Below, in pieces: positions 42,796 through 50,865 of a DNA stretch of 64,000 nucleotides. Source of the DNA: Parvibaculum sp039680535 (GTDB lineage Bacteria > Pseudomonadota > Alphaproteobacteria > Parvibaculales > Parvibaculaceae); assembly GCF_039680535.1 (NCBI RefSeq), contig NZ_JBDKSS010000005.1, positions 186,001 through 250,000 of the forward strand. The letters are read 5' to 3'. The notes under the pieces are model-generated. The model saw only the letters and a list, made by a program, of their open reading frames with translations, was not told the DNA's origin and did no database searches. The position numbers were made by a program, and so were the translations under genes. Numbering within the stretch: position 1 is the first letter of the stretch; each line of letters starts with the position of its first letter.

Positions 42796-43421
42796 TTCCG
42801 CTTCCTCAGCCAGAGATAGAAGGCGCCGCCGCCGCCATGCCTGGGATGGGCGGGCTGAAAGCTTGCAACCTCGGCGCGGAAGGCCGCTTCTTCCAGCCAT
42901 ACTGGTAGGGCCGAGCGCAAAATCCCTGAGTGTTCCGCGGCTTCGTGGTAGCGCGCGCTGTGAAGTATGTGGCGGGAGAAGGGGCTTTCTCCTTTACCAG
43001 TGATAACCAGCACGCAGCGAAGACCGCTCGCACGGCAGCTCGAGACGAAACGCAGAAGCGCGATCCGCGCCTCTTCACGGCCATGGCCATGCAGATCGAG
43101 CCGCGCCTCTGCCTCGACCTGACCGCGAGCCAACTTCTGGCTGGTGCGACGGTCGAGCCCGGCAAGCGGCGGCGGCCCCGCGGGTTTCACCGGCTTTACT
43201 GTTACGGGTACGGAATGAATAGGCTTTTTCTGTTTCGGTTTCGAAACAACAGGACCAGCCGTGGCTGAATCCGCAGGCTTTTCGGCCTCGGGCGGGTGAT
43301 GCTTGCCGGGCAGGGGCGTGGCGTCCTTCGTGACCACGCGCCAGAGCTTCAGCTCTTCCTCGCTCAGAGCGCGGACCCGGCGACGGCGAGGCGGCGCATC
43401 CTGTTTCTGGTCCTTCGCCAT
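42792..43421 (-). CDS. Smr-domain protein
   Basis: A 209-residue protein with a basic, Pro-rich N-terminal half and a C-terminal Smr domain (from about 105). Signature segments are RLDLHGHGREEARIALLRF and VLVITGKGESPF, ending in the usual GGGGAFYLWLRKRK. Smr domains are linked to nicking or RNA endonuclease activity and to ribosome rescue in other bacteria. Here it is a stand-alone gene, co-transcribed with the XRE regulator and 19 bases after mltA. Confidence 0.93.
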   Translation of the reverse strand: MAKDQKQDAPPRRRRVRALSEEELKLWRVVTKDATPLPGKHHPPEAEKPADSATAGPVVSKPKQKKPIHSVPVTVKPVKPAGPPPLAGLDRRTSQKLARGQVEAEARLDLHGHGREEARIALLRFVSSCRASGLRCVLVITGKGESPFSRHILHSARYHEAAEHSGILRSALPVWLEEAAFRAEVASFQPAHPRHGGGGAFYLWLRKRK

Positions 43422-43440
43422 GTCGCACCCGTCCCCGGCC

Positions 43441-44610
43441 CTAGCGCGCGGCGAGGGATTTGGGCAGAAGGGCGATCAATTCGCCCGGCTCCTTCATGCG
43501 GCCCGCGATCTCGGCGGCATCCGCCGTTGCGCCCCAGAAGACGTCGCCGCGCTGCTCGCCGCGAATGGCGGAGCCCGTATCCTGCGCCACCATCAGCCTG
43601 CGGAGCGGCCTGTAGCCGCTGCCATCCGGCGCGGGATAACGGCTGTCGAGCCAGAGCAGCGAGCCCAGCGGGTGAAAGCTTCTGTCGACCGCGAGGCTGC
43701 GGCCGGGCGTCAGGCTCACCTTTTCCGCGCCGGGGGGACCGGCATCCGGCCCCGCGCCTTCGAGGCGCTTGAAGAAGATGTAGCTGTCGTTCCGGCTCAG
43801 CAACGGTTTCACTTCGGCCGGATGGGCCTCCAGCCAGGCGCGGATGGTCTGCATCGAGATCTCGTCCTTCGAAATCTCGCCGCGCTCGATCAATACCTTG
43901 CCGATGGCGAGGTATGGCCGGTTGTTCTTGGCCGAGAAGGCAAGGCGCATCACGCCGCCATTGTCGAGATGAATCCGGCCCGAACCCTGGATGTGCAGGA
44001 AGAAGGCGTCGACCGGATCGGCCAGCCATACCAGCGCGAGGCGCTTCGCATCGAGCCTGCCATCGGCCAGTGACGCCTCGATCTGGGAACGGGTAGGCAG
44101 TTCCTTGCCGGCAGCGCGGGCGGCGGCATATTCGGGCGGGAAGGTGATGATCGGCGTCTGATAGGGGCCGTGCCGGGTGAGGCTGCCCTTCATTACGGGT
44201 TCGAAATAACCGGTGAAGAGCGGGCTCACCTCCGAGGCATTGCCGATGCGCACGGGCTGGAACCAGGTTTCGAAATAGCGCCGCGCCGCTTCCTTGCCGG
44301 AACCGACCTTATTTGCCGCCGCGCAGGCCTCCTGCCAGTCGGCAGCGGTGCCATAGCGGCGGGCTTCGGACGCCTTCGGATCGAGGGGAGCGGCGCCGTC
44401 GAGTTCAAGGATGCGCGCGCAGGAGCGGCGGAAGGCGGCAAGCGCCGCCGCGTGATCATCCTCCTGCCAGCCATGAAGCGCGCTGAAACTCACGGGGCCC
44501 GATGCAGCTTCGGCACTTTCCCGCGTCTCCATCATCGATGCCTCTCCGCTGCTACAGGCCGAAACGGCGAGCAGGACGAGGCCGGCAAGCCCCGCGGTTG
44601 CGTATTTCAT
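43441..44610 (-). CDS. mltA: Membrane-bound lytic murein transglycosylase A
   Basis: A 389-residue outer-membrane lipoprotein that cleaves peptidoglycan glycan strands to 1,6-anhydromuropeptides, the ligands of AmpG recycling. The lipobox is LLAVSAC with Cys19. The MltA domain includes FTGYFEPVMKGSLT, and the 3D domain with the catalytic Asp is in MVAQDTGSAIRGEQRGDVFWG. The order Tim44-like, mltA, smr, XRE on the minus strand is common in alphaproteobacteria. Confidence 0.97.
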   Translation of the reverse strand: MKYATAGLAGLVLLAVSACSSGEASMMETRESAEAASGPVSFSALHGWQEDDHAAALAAFRRSCARILELDGAAPLDPKASEARRYGTAADWQEACAAANKVGSGKEAARRYFETWFQPVRIGNASEVSPLFTGYFEPVMKGSLTRHGPYQTPIITFPPEYAAARAAGKELPTRSQIEASLADGRLDAKRLALVWLADPVDAFFLHIQGSGRIHLDNGGVMRLAFSAKNNRPYLAIGKVLIERGEISKDEISMQTIRAWLEAHPAEVKPLLSRNDSYIFFKRLEGAGPDAGPPGAEKVSLTPGRSLAVDRSFHPLGSLLWLDSRYPAPDGSGYRPLRRLMVAQDTGSAIRGEQRGDVFWGATADAAEIAGRMKEPGELIALLPKSLAAR

Positions 44611-44631
44611 GGCCCCCTCCGGCTCTGGCTC

Positions 44632-45366
44632 TCAGTCTGCCGCGCCCGTGGCGACAAGGCGCCAATTGGGATCGGAGGCCTTCAGATCGCGCTCGAAGGT
44701 CCAGACATCGTTCACCTGCCGGATGGTCACCGGATCGCCATCGATGACGATACCGTCCTTGTTCTTGGTGCAGGCGGTCAACTCGCTGGTGAAATTGATC
44801 GTGATGCGGGCGCGCTTGCCTTCGAGTGCCGCATCGGAAATCGCCGCCTTGGTGATGCCGATGAAATTCTGCTCGACCTGCTCGCCACGTGCCTCCCGGC
44901 CCGCGATCACGCCCTCGAAATTCTTGAAGACATGCTCGTCGAGAAGAGGCTGCAGGGCCTTTCGATCGCCCTTGGCGAATCCGGTGACGATCATCTCATA
45001 GGCGATGCGGGCGCCGGAGAGGAACGCCTCGGCATCGAACCGGCGGTCGGCCAGCGCAATTTCGGTGAGCGTCTGGGCAAGGGGCGAGCCTTCGGGGGCG
45101 ATCCCCGCCCAGCGGTTCTTCACGACATAGGGCTCGCGCTGCGGATAGGCGTCGATGCCGGACTCGTCGGCCTCAGCGCGCTCGCGCTGGGGAAGCGTCA
45201 CAACCTTGCCGTCGTCCGGCTTTGCGGCCTTCTCGGGCGCGGAATAGGGATCGAATGGCGGACGCTCATGGCCGGTCCGCCGCCCCAGAACGCTCCGGAG
45301 CTTCAGAAATACGCCAACTGCGATGGCAAGCAGGATAAGGTTGATCAGGGTCGAACTCTCGCCCAT
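44632..45366 (-). CDS. Tim44-like domain protein
   Basis: A 244-residue protein with an N-terminal hydrophobic helix (about 5-22), a charged linker and a C-terminal Tim44/MRPL45-like domain (about 100-240), containing FLSGARIAYEMIVTGFAKGDRKALQPLLD and WTFERDLKASDPNWRLVATG. Tim44 in mitochondria tethers the import motor; bacterial homologues are membrane-bound but their role is unsettled. The frame is open to 45663; the ATG at 45366 follows AGGTGG. Confidence 0.92.
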   Translation of the reverse strand: MGESSTLINLILLAIAVGVFLKLRSVLGRRTGHERPPFDPYSAPEKAAKPDDGKVVTLPQRERAEADESGIDAYPQREPYVVKNRWAGIAPEGSPLAQTLTEIALADRRFDAEAFLSGARIAYEMIVTGFAKGDRKALQPLLDEHVFKNFEGVIAGREARGEQVEQNFIGITKAAISDAALEGKRARITINFTSELTACTKNKDGIVIDGDPVTIRQVNDVWTFERDLKASDPNWRLVATGAAD

Positions 45367-45553
45367 CGAGGGCCACCTTTCAGTCTGTCGGACGGCGCTA
45401 CCCCATCCCGCCGCGATGACGGACGAGGGCTTCCGGTCCAAGGTCCCGCAACATCGGGTCTTTGCACTAAGGTAGGTCAACCGACCCCGGTTTACCACCT
45501 GTCGAACCATTCCAGGCCAGACAGGGCCACGTTTCTTGCGCAGCGGAGGTTTC

Positions 45554-46063
45554 TTGGCACCTGTCGTCCTTCTTCTCCTCATCCTTGTGCCGCTGGCCGA
45601 GATCGCGACCTTCATCGAGGTCGGCGGATGGATCGGAACCCTGCCGACCGTGGCGCTCGTCATCGGCCTTGCCGGGCTCGGGTTCTGGATTCTCCGCCAT
45701 CAGGGGCTCGGCACACTTCGCAAGGCCCAGGCGGCGATGGACAGGGGAGAGATGCCGGTCGACGAGGTGACCGACGGGGCCTTCATCGTTCTCGCCGGAC
45801 TTCTGCTGGTGCTACCTGGCCTGCTGACCGACGCGGTCGGCCTGCTGCTTCTGGTTCCCGCCATTCGCCGGGTGATCGGCGGCGCGGTCACGCGCTGGAT
45901 CAGGGCCAATATGCGCGTCAGCGGCATGAGCGCCTCCTACAGAAGCTACTCGGGACCCGTCATCGAGGGCGAGGCCGAAGCGGTCGAACCGGAGCCGGAC
46001 GAGACCAGCGGCAGGAAGGGCGACCGGCCCTCGCCCTGGATCGGCGGCGGCCCATCAAACTGA
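45554..46063 (+). CDS. fxsA: FxsA-family membrane protein
   Basis: A 169-residue cytoplasmic-membrane protein of the FxsA family. In E. coli FxsA alleviates exclusion of phage T7. It has four hydrophobic segments with conserved PLAEIATFIEVGGWIGTLPT, GFWILRHQGLGTLRKAQ and LVLPGLLTDAVGLLLLVPAIRR. A GGAGG site five bases upstream points to a TTG start at 45554; a TTG at 45536 is in frame but lacks such a site. It is divergent from the Tim44-like gene, a usual arrangement. Confidence 0.9.
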   Translation: MAPVVLLLLILVPLAEIATFIEVGGWIGTLPTVALVIGLAGLGFWILRHQGLGTLRKAQAAMDRGEMPVDEVTDGAFIVLAGLLLVLPGLLTDAVGLLLLVPAIRRVIGGAVTRWIRANMRVSGMSASYRSYSGPVIEGEAEAVEPEPDETSGRKGDRPSPWIGGGPSN

Positions 46064-46157
46064 ACCTGATGTCATCAGCCCGTGCCTTGTCCCGGGCAAT
46101 ATTCCGTGTTAGCCAGCGGGCTCAACATTCAGGCGTCCGCACCACCGGCGAGGGATC

Positions 46158-46625
46158 ATGTCCGACGAGAATTTTCAGGGCCTTGAGGGCGAAACGGGTG
46201 CGCAGCTGCGCGTGCTGACGCAGTACATCAAGGACCTGTCCTTCGAAAACCCGAATGCGCCCCGCACCGTCGGACCGCTCCCCGAGCAGCCGCAGATCGC
46301 CGTGCGCGTCGACGTGGGCGCCCAGCGTCTCGGCGAAACGGAATTCGAAGTCACGATCTCGCTCGGCGCCGAAGCCAAGATTCAGGACGAACTAATGTTC
46401 CTGATCGAGCTGGACTATTGCGGCCTCTTCCGCCTCGTGAACATTCCGGGCGAACAGATCGAGCCCGTGCTTCTCGTCGAATGCCCGCGCATGCTTTTCC
46501 CCTTCGCCCGCCGTATCATTGCCGATGCGACACGCGACGGCGGCTTCCCGCCGCTGCTGATCGACCCCGTCGATTTCGTGGGGCTCTACCAGCAGCGCCG
46601 CACCGAAGGCCAAACACCGAACTGA
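46158..46625 (+). CDS. secB: Protein-export chaperone SecB
   Basis: A 155-residue tetrameric chaperone that holds precursor proteins unfolded for SecA. Family features are LRVLTQYIKDLSFENPNAP near the start and the conserved CPRMLFPFARRIIADATRDGGFPPLLIDPVDFVGLY block. Its C-terminus is short. It follows fxsA by 94 bases and converges with dnaQ. Confidence 0.98.
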   Translation: MSDENFQGLEGETGAQLRVLTQYIKDLSFENPNAPRTVGPLPEQPQIAVRVDVGAQRLGETEFEVTISLGAEAKIQDELMFLIELDYCGLFRLVNIPGEQIEPVLLVECPRMLFPFARRIIADATRDGGFPPLLIDPVDFVGLYQQRRTEGQTPN

Positions 46626-46661
46626 TTTGGCGCCGAACTGATCTCCTGAAGGCGAGCGGAT

Positions 46662-47354
46662 CTAACCGCCGAGCTTGACCCAGAGCGGCTCCGGCCCGAG
46701 GGTCGAAACAAAGGCTTCATGCGCCGCGCGCTCTTCCTCGCTCAAACGCGGAGGAAGCGGCGCAGGGCGCTTGCGCGTCTCGCGGGCCGCCACCGTCGTT
46801 GCAGCCGCAGCCGCGGCTGCGGCGTCGAGCACCAGACCCGGCTGACGCCCGCCCATCAATTCCAGATAGACTTCCGCCAAGAGCTCGGCGTCGAGAAGCG
46901 CGCCATGCTTCACACGGCCCGAATTGTCGATATTGAAGCGTCGGCAGAGCGCGTCGAGGCTGTTCTGCGCGCCGGGGAAGCGCTTGCGCGCGATCATGAG
47001 CGTATCGACGGCACGGGACGAGGCGATGGGCGGACGGCCGACCCATTTCAGTTCCGCGTTCAGGAACGTCATGTCGAAGCCCGCATTGTGAATGACGAGT
47101 TCGGCATCGCCGATGAATTCAAGGAACTCGTCCACAACCTCGGCGAATTTCGGCTTGTCGCTCAGGAACTCCGCCGACAGCCCGTGAACGCGGAACGCGC
47201 CTTCGGGCATGTCGCGCTCGGGATTGATGTAGCGGTGAAAGAGGTTCCCCGTCGGCACGTGATTGAAGACTTCGAGGCAACCGACTTCGACCAGCCTGTG
47301 TCCCTCGTCGGGAGAAAGGCCGGTGGTTTCGGTGTCGAGAACGATCTGGCGCAT
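46662..47354 (-). CDS. dnaQ: DNA polymerase III epsilon subunit (proofreading exonuclease)
   Basis: A 230-residue 3'-5' exonuclease. ExoI residues D7 and E9 are in LDTETTG, ExoII in VIHNAGFDMTFL, and ExoIII in KHGALLDAELLAEVYLEL, all intact. The C-terminus (after a poly-Ala stretch, about 180-195) carries the segment thought to bind the polymerase. It is the distal gene of ppsR-maf-aroE-coaE-dnaQ. Confidence 0.98.
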   Translation of the reverse strand: MRQIVLDTETTGLSPDEGHRLVEVGCLEVFNHVPTGNLFHRYINPERDMPEGAFRVHGLSAEFLSDKPKFAEVVDEFLEFIGDAELVIHNAGFDMTFLNAELKWVGRPPIASSRAVDTLMIARKRFPGAQNSLDALCRRFNIDNSGRVKHGALLDAELLAEVYLELMGGRQPGLVLDAAAAAAAATTVAARETRKRPAPLPPRLSEEERAAHEAFVSTLGPEPLWVKLGG

Positions 47355-47392
47355 GGGACGAGCCTAACAGGAATGGGCGAGGCGGGGAATCC

Positions 47393-48019
47393 TCAGAGGC
47401 CGAGAAGACGCTCCTTCAGCACCTTGCCCTCGCGCGTCTTCAGCGTCTCGACGATCTTCTTCACTTCCTCGAAGGCATGGTCGAGGCCCTTGTCGGTCTC
47501 GACGATGAAATCGGCGCGGCGGCGCTTTTCCACATCCGGCACCTGCTTGGCGTGAATGGCGGCGAATTTGGCGGCGTCCATTCCAGGGCGCGCGAGAACG
47601 CGTTGCTCCTGAATGTGATAGGGCGCACTCACCACCACCACGACGTCGACGCGTTTTTCGCCGCCCGTTTCATAGAGGAGCGGAATGTCGAGCAGCACGG
47701 CGTGATGACCTTCGGCCGCCGCCTTCTTCAAGAACTCGATCTGCGCCTGGCCGACCAGCGGATGCACAATCGCCTCGAGTTGCTTCATGGCTTCGGGATT
47801 GCCGAGCACGCAGCGCGAAAGCTCGGTGCGGTCGACGGCATCGTCAATGACCGAAGTAGGGAAGACCTCGCGCAAGGGCGCAACCGCCGCGCCGCCTTTT
47901 GCATAAAGCGCATGAACAGCCACGTCCGCGTCATAAACAGGCACACCGAGACGCGCGAACATTTTCGCCGTCTCCGATTTTCCCATGCCGATCGAACCAG
48001 TGAGACCGATGAGCAGCAT
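47393..48019 (-). CDS. coaE: Dephospho-CoA kinase
   Basis: A 208-residue kinase for the last step of coenzyme A synthesis. The P-loop GSIGMGKS (8-15) and the following YDADVAVHALYAKGG, HPLVGQAQIEFLKKA and LLDIPLLYETGGEKRVDVVVVV blocks are typical. It lies between aroE and dnaQ on the minus strand, as in most alphaproteobacteria. Confidence 0.98.
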   Translation of the reverse strand: MLLIGLTGSIGMGKSETAKMFARLGVPVYDADVAVHALYAKGGAAVAPLREVFPTSVIDDAVDRTELSRCVLGNPEAMKQLEAIVHPLVGQAQIEFLKKAAAEGHHAVLLDIPLLYETGGEKRVDVVVVVSAPYHIQEQRVLARPGMDAAKFAAIHAKQVPDVEKRRRADFIVETDKGLDHAFEEVKKIVETLKTREGKVLKERLLGL

Positions 48020-48037
48020 GCATTCCTCCCCCGAAGG

Positions 48038-48883
48038 TTATTTTTCGACGATGCCCATATCGGCAAGCACCAGCGCGCGAAGCTCAGCCGTGACTTCAGG
48101 CCTGATGCCGAACCAGGCCTCAAATCCCGGCACCGCCTGATGAAGCAGCATGCCGAGCCCATCCACCGTCGCAAGGCCCTGCAGGCGGGCGCGCGCGAGA
48201 AGTCCCGTTTCGAGCGGCGTGTAGACGATGTCGGTCACGAGAGCGCTGCGCGGCAGCATTTCGAGCGAAAATTCGATTTCGCCTTCGCCATTCATGCCGA
48301 GCGTCGTCGTGTTGACGAGGAGGTTCGCGCCGCTCAATGCCGAGTTGGCTTCCTCCCATTCATAGACACGTGCATTCCGAAGCTCGAGTTCGGTGACGAG
48401 CGCTTCGGCGCGGGCCTTCGTCCGGTTGATGATGCGAAGCTCCGGCGCGCCTTCCGCTTCAAGCGCCGCAGCAATTGCGCGGGTAGCGCCGCCAGCACCA
48501 ATGAGCACCGCCGGTCCCGCCGCCGGCGACCAGCCGGGCGCACGCTCACGCAGATTGGCAATGAAACCGTAGCCGTCGGTATTGCGCCCCTCAAAACCCT
48601 TCGGCGTCATCACCAGAGTGTTGACGGCCTTGAGACGCCTGGCCGTCGCATCGTGAAGTTCGAGCGCGGCGAAGGCCGCCTCCTTGTGCGGCACGGTGAT
48701 GTTGGCGCCGATATAGCCGAGCTTCGGCAGGTCGCGCAGCGTCGCCGCGAAGTCCTCAGGCCGAACGGCAAAGCGCTCATAAAGCGCGTCCTCGACGCCA
48801 TATTTCCCGATCCAGAAATTATGGATGAGCGGCGAGCGCGAATGCGTGATGGGCCAGCCGATGACACAAACCTTGCGCGTCAT
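48038..48883 (-). CDS. aroE: Shikimate dehydrogenase
   Basis: A 281-residue NADP enzyme of the shikimate pathway. The substrate loop HSRSPLIHNFW, the catalytic Lys in NITVPHKEAAF, the Asp in GRNTDGYGF and the nucleotide loop IGAGGATRAI are conserved. The start overlaps the maf stop codon by four bases. Confidence 0.98.
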   Translation of the reverse strand: MTRKVCVIGWPITHSRSPLIHNFWIGKYGVEDALYERFAVRPEDFAATLRDLPKLGYIGANITVPHKEAAFAALELHDATARRLKAVNTLVMTPKGFEGRNTDGYGFIANLRERAPGWSPAAGPAVLIGAGGATRAIAAALEAEGAPELRIINRTKARAEALVTELELRNARVYEWEEANSALSGANLLVNTTTLGMNGEGEIEFSLEMLPRSALVTDIVYTPLETGLLARARLQGLATVDGLGMLLHQAVPGFEAWFGIRPEVTAELRALVLADMGIVEK

Positions 48884-49488
48884 GTGCGGGTCACCCCATG
48901 ACGGCGCAGCTCCGCGAGAAGCGGCAGAAGCGGAAGACCGAGAATGGTGAAGTAGTCGCCATCGATCTTTTCGAAGAGCTGAATGCCCGGCCCCTCGAGC
49001 TGATAGCAGCCGACGCTCGTCCGCACTTTTTCACCGAGCGTTTCAAGATACCAGTCCAGAAACGCGTCGGAGAAGTCACGCATGGTGAGCAGTGCGCGGT
49101 CCGAGAAAGACCATAGCACTTCGCCCGATCTCGCCACGACGATACCGCTGTGAAGGATGTGCGTGCGGCCGCGAAACTTCTTCAGATTATCGCGGGCCTC
49201 ATTCATGTCGCGCGGCTTGTCGAAGCGCGCCACGTCGCAGGAAAGGATCTGATCGGCGCCGATGACGAAGGCCTGTGGCGCGGCCTTGCTGACGGCAAGG
49301 GCCTTTGCGGCGGCAAGTTCGAGCGCAAGCGCATCGGTGCCGGCTTCGTCGTTGCCGCCCGTGAAGCCGCGTTTCACCGCATCTTCGTCGACACCGGAAT
49401 CCTGAACGGAAAATTCGAGCCCGGCATGGGTCAGCAGCATGGCGCGGACCTTGCTGCCGGAGGCGAGAATGAGGGAGGGCGCGGACAT
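48880..49488 (-). CDS. maf: Maf-type nucleotide pyrophosphatase
   Basis: A 202-residue Maf/YceF-family nucleotide pyrophosphatase that hydrolyses modified or non-canonical nucleoside triphosphates. The N-terminal LILASGSKVRAMLL, FVIGADQIL and KFRGRTHILHSGI segments identify it; the loop reads SGSKVR rather than the common S-x-S-P-R-R. I chose the ATG at 49488, four bases after ppsR; an in-frame ATG at 49518 would overlap ppsR. Confidence 0.95.
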   Translation of the reverse strand: MSAPSLILASGSKVRAMLLTHAGLEFSVQDSGVDEDAVKRGFTGGNDEAGTDALALELAAAKALAVSKAAPQAFVIGADQILSCDVARFDKPRDMNEARDNLKKFRGRTHILHSGIVVARSGEVLWSFSDRALLTMRDFSDAFLDWYLETLGEKVRTSVGCYQLEGPGIQLFEKIDGDYFTILGLPLLPLLAELRRHGVTRT

Positions 49489-49492
49489 GCTT

Positions 49493-50320
49493 TCAGCCGA
49501 CTTCCTTCTGGCGCTCATTATAGAGATTGAGCACGGCCGCCGCCGTCTCCTCGATGGAGCGGCGCGTCACATCGATCACCGGCCAGCCGTTGCGCGCGCA
49601 GAGGCGGCGGGCGAAGGCGACTTCTTCTCCGACCGCATCGTGATTGACGTAGCTCGTGTCCGTATCCTCATGAAGAGAGAGGAGGCGGTTCTTGCGGATC
49701 TGGATCAGCCGGTCGGGGCTCGTGGTCAGACCGACGATCAAGGGATGCGTCGCCGTTTCGAGATCGGGCGGAAGGGCGACATTGGGCACCACCGGTACAT
49801 TCGCGGCCTTGATGCCGCGGTTCGCCAGATAGATGCAGGTCGGCGTCTTCGAGGTGCGGCTTACGCCCACCAGGATGATATCTGCAAGGTCGAGGTCGCC
49901 CGCCGACTGCCCGTCATCATGCGCCATGGTGTAGTTCAGCGCCTCGATGCGGCCGAAATATTCGGCGTTCATCGTGTGCTGCGAGCCGGGCTTGTGGGAG
50001 GACTCGCGGCCCAGATAAGTGCCGAGCGCGCCCATGACCGGATCGAGCACCGAGATGCAGGGCGTCTGGAGTTCGGCGCAGCGCGCTTCGAGCCGCTGCC
50101 GCAGCTCGTCATTCACCATCGTGAACATGACGATGCCGGGCGCACCCTCGATTTCACCAAGCACACGCTCGAGCTGCTTCGGGCCGCGGACCAGCGCGTA
50201 GACATGCTCGATCGGGTGGGCGTCCTCATATTGCGCGCAGGCCGCGCGAGCGACCGCGTTCAGCGTCTCGCCGGTCGCGTCCGAAACCAGATGAAGATGA
50301 AAGACCCGCCGCGACGCCAT
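49493..50320 (-). CDS. ppsR: PEP synthase/PPDK regulatory protein (DUF299)
   Basis: A 275-residue bifunctional kinase/pyrophosphorylase of the DUF299 family, which switches phosphoenolpyruvate synthase or pyruvate phosphate dikinase off and on. FHLHLVSDATGETLNAVARA at the N-terminus and the nucleotide loop IILVGVSRTSKTPTCIYLANRG are diagnostic. The frame is open to 50434, but MASRRVFHLHLVSD at 50320 is the family start. In Caulobacter and Rickettsia this gene borders the replication origin on one side, with hemE on the other. Confidence 0.96.
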   Translation of the reverse strand: MASRRVFHLHLVSDATGETLNAVARAACAQYEDAHPIEHVYALVRGPKQLERVLGEIEGAPGIVMFTMVNDELRQRLEARCAELQTPCISVLDPVMGALGTYLGRESSHKPGSQHTMNAEYFGRIEALNYTMAHDDGQSAGDLDLADIILVGVSRTSKTPTCIYLANRGIKAANVPVVPNVALPPDLETATHPLIVGLTTSPDRLIQIRKNRLLSLHEDTDTSYVNHDAVGEEVAFARRLCARNGWPVIDVTRRSIEETAAAVLNLYNERQKEVG

Positions 50321-50865
50321 GCAATCCGCCAGTTGTTGCGCGGGCGGAAAGAGCCCGGGCGCGGCCAAGTTAACGACGCTCCCCTTGCGGTGCCAGAGTT
50401 TTTGCGGCAATAGGGTTAACGAAGAACATATCATCGGGCCTGTGGATATCTGTGTTTAACGGGGGTATGTCGGGTTTTCCCGCAGACACCTGAAAATTCC
50501 TCCCCGCTTTGCCTTTTCGCTCCCCGCTCCCATTCGCCTCTGAGTGAAAAAGCGGGCACGTCAGACCGATCGGTGGATGAATGGAGGAGGATGGACCCGC
50601 GGCTTTCTGTCCCCATTGTTCACAAGGGAGACGGGCATAGGATCCACAGCCCAAGTTCTTGCGTAAGCTCACCTGTCAGGCCGAGCGGCGAAAGAACACA
50701 CAGGGGATTGTTGAAATCTGGAGGAGCGCGAGGCGGCCACGCCGGGAACGGGATCTGTGGACAGGCGGTCGAATAAATCGCCGGAGCTTTTGATCCCCGA
50801 CTTCCACAGCTATCCTTCACTACCCCCACCTAGAATCTAAGATTCTTAGATAGAGAGCGATACCT
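50321..50865. other. Predicted chromosomal replication origin (oriC)
   Basis: A 545-base gene-free gap between leftward ppsR and rightward hemE. This is the position of the Caulobacter origin and of the conserved cluster in Rickettsia. DnaA-box-like 9-mers (compared with TTATCCACA) are ATATCCACA on the minus strand at 50441-50449 (8/9), TTGTTCACA at 50616-50624 (7/9), GGATCCACA at 50640-50648 (7/9) and CTGTCCACA on the minus strand at 50756-50764 (7/9). GTTAAC at 50369 and 50415 and TTTAAC at 50455 repeat a TTAACG motif. A palindrome with two GANTC sites borders hemE. No exact consensus DnaA box was seen. Confidence 0.7.
50835..50851. promoter_or_regulatory. Palindrome with two GANTC sites before hemE
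   Basis: ATCTAAGA and TCTTAGAT flank a single T (50835-50851), ending 14 bases before the hemE start. An overlapping palindrome AGAATC-TAA-GATTCT lies at 50832-50846. It contains GAATC (50833) and GATTC (50841), both possible CcrM methylation sites. It may be a hemE or origin operator. Confidence 0.55.
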
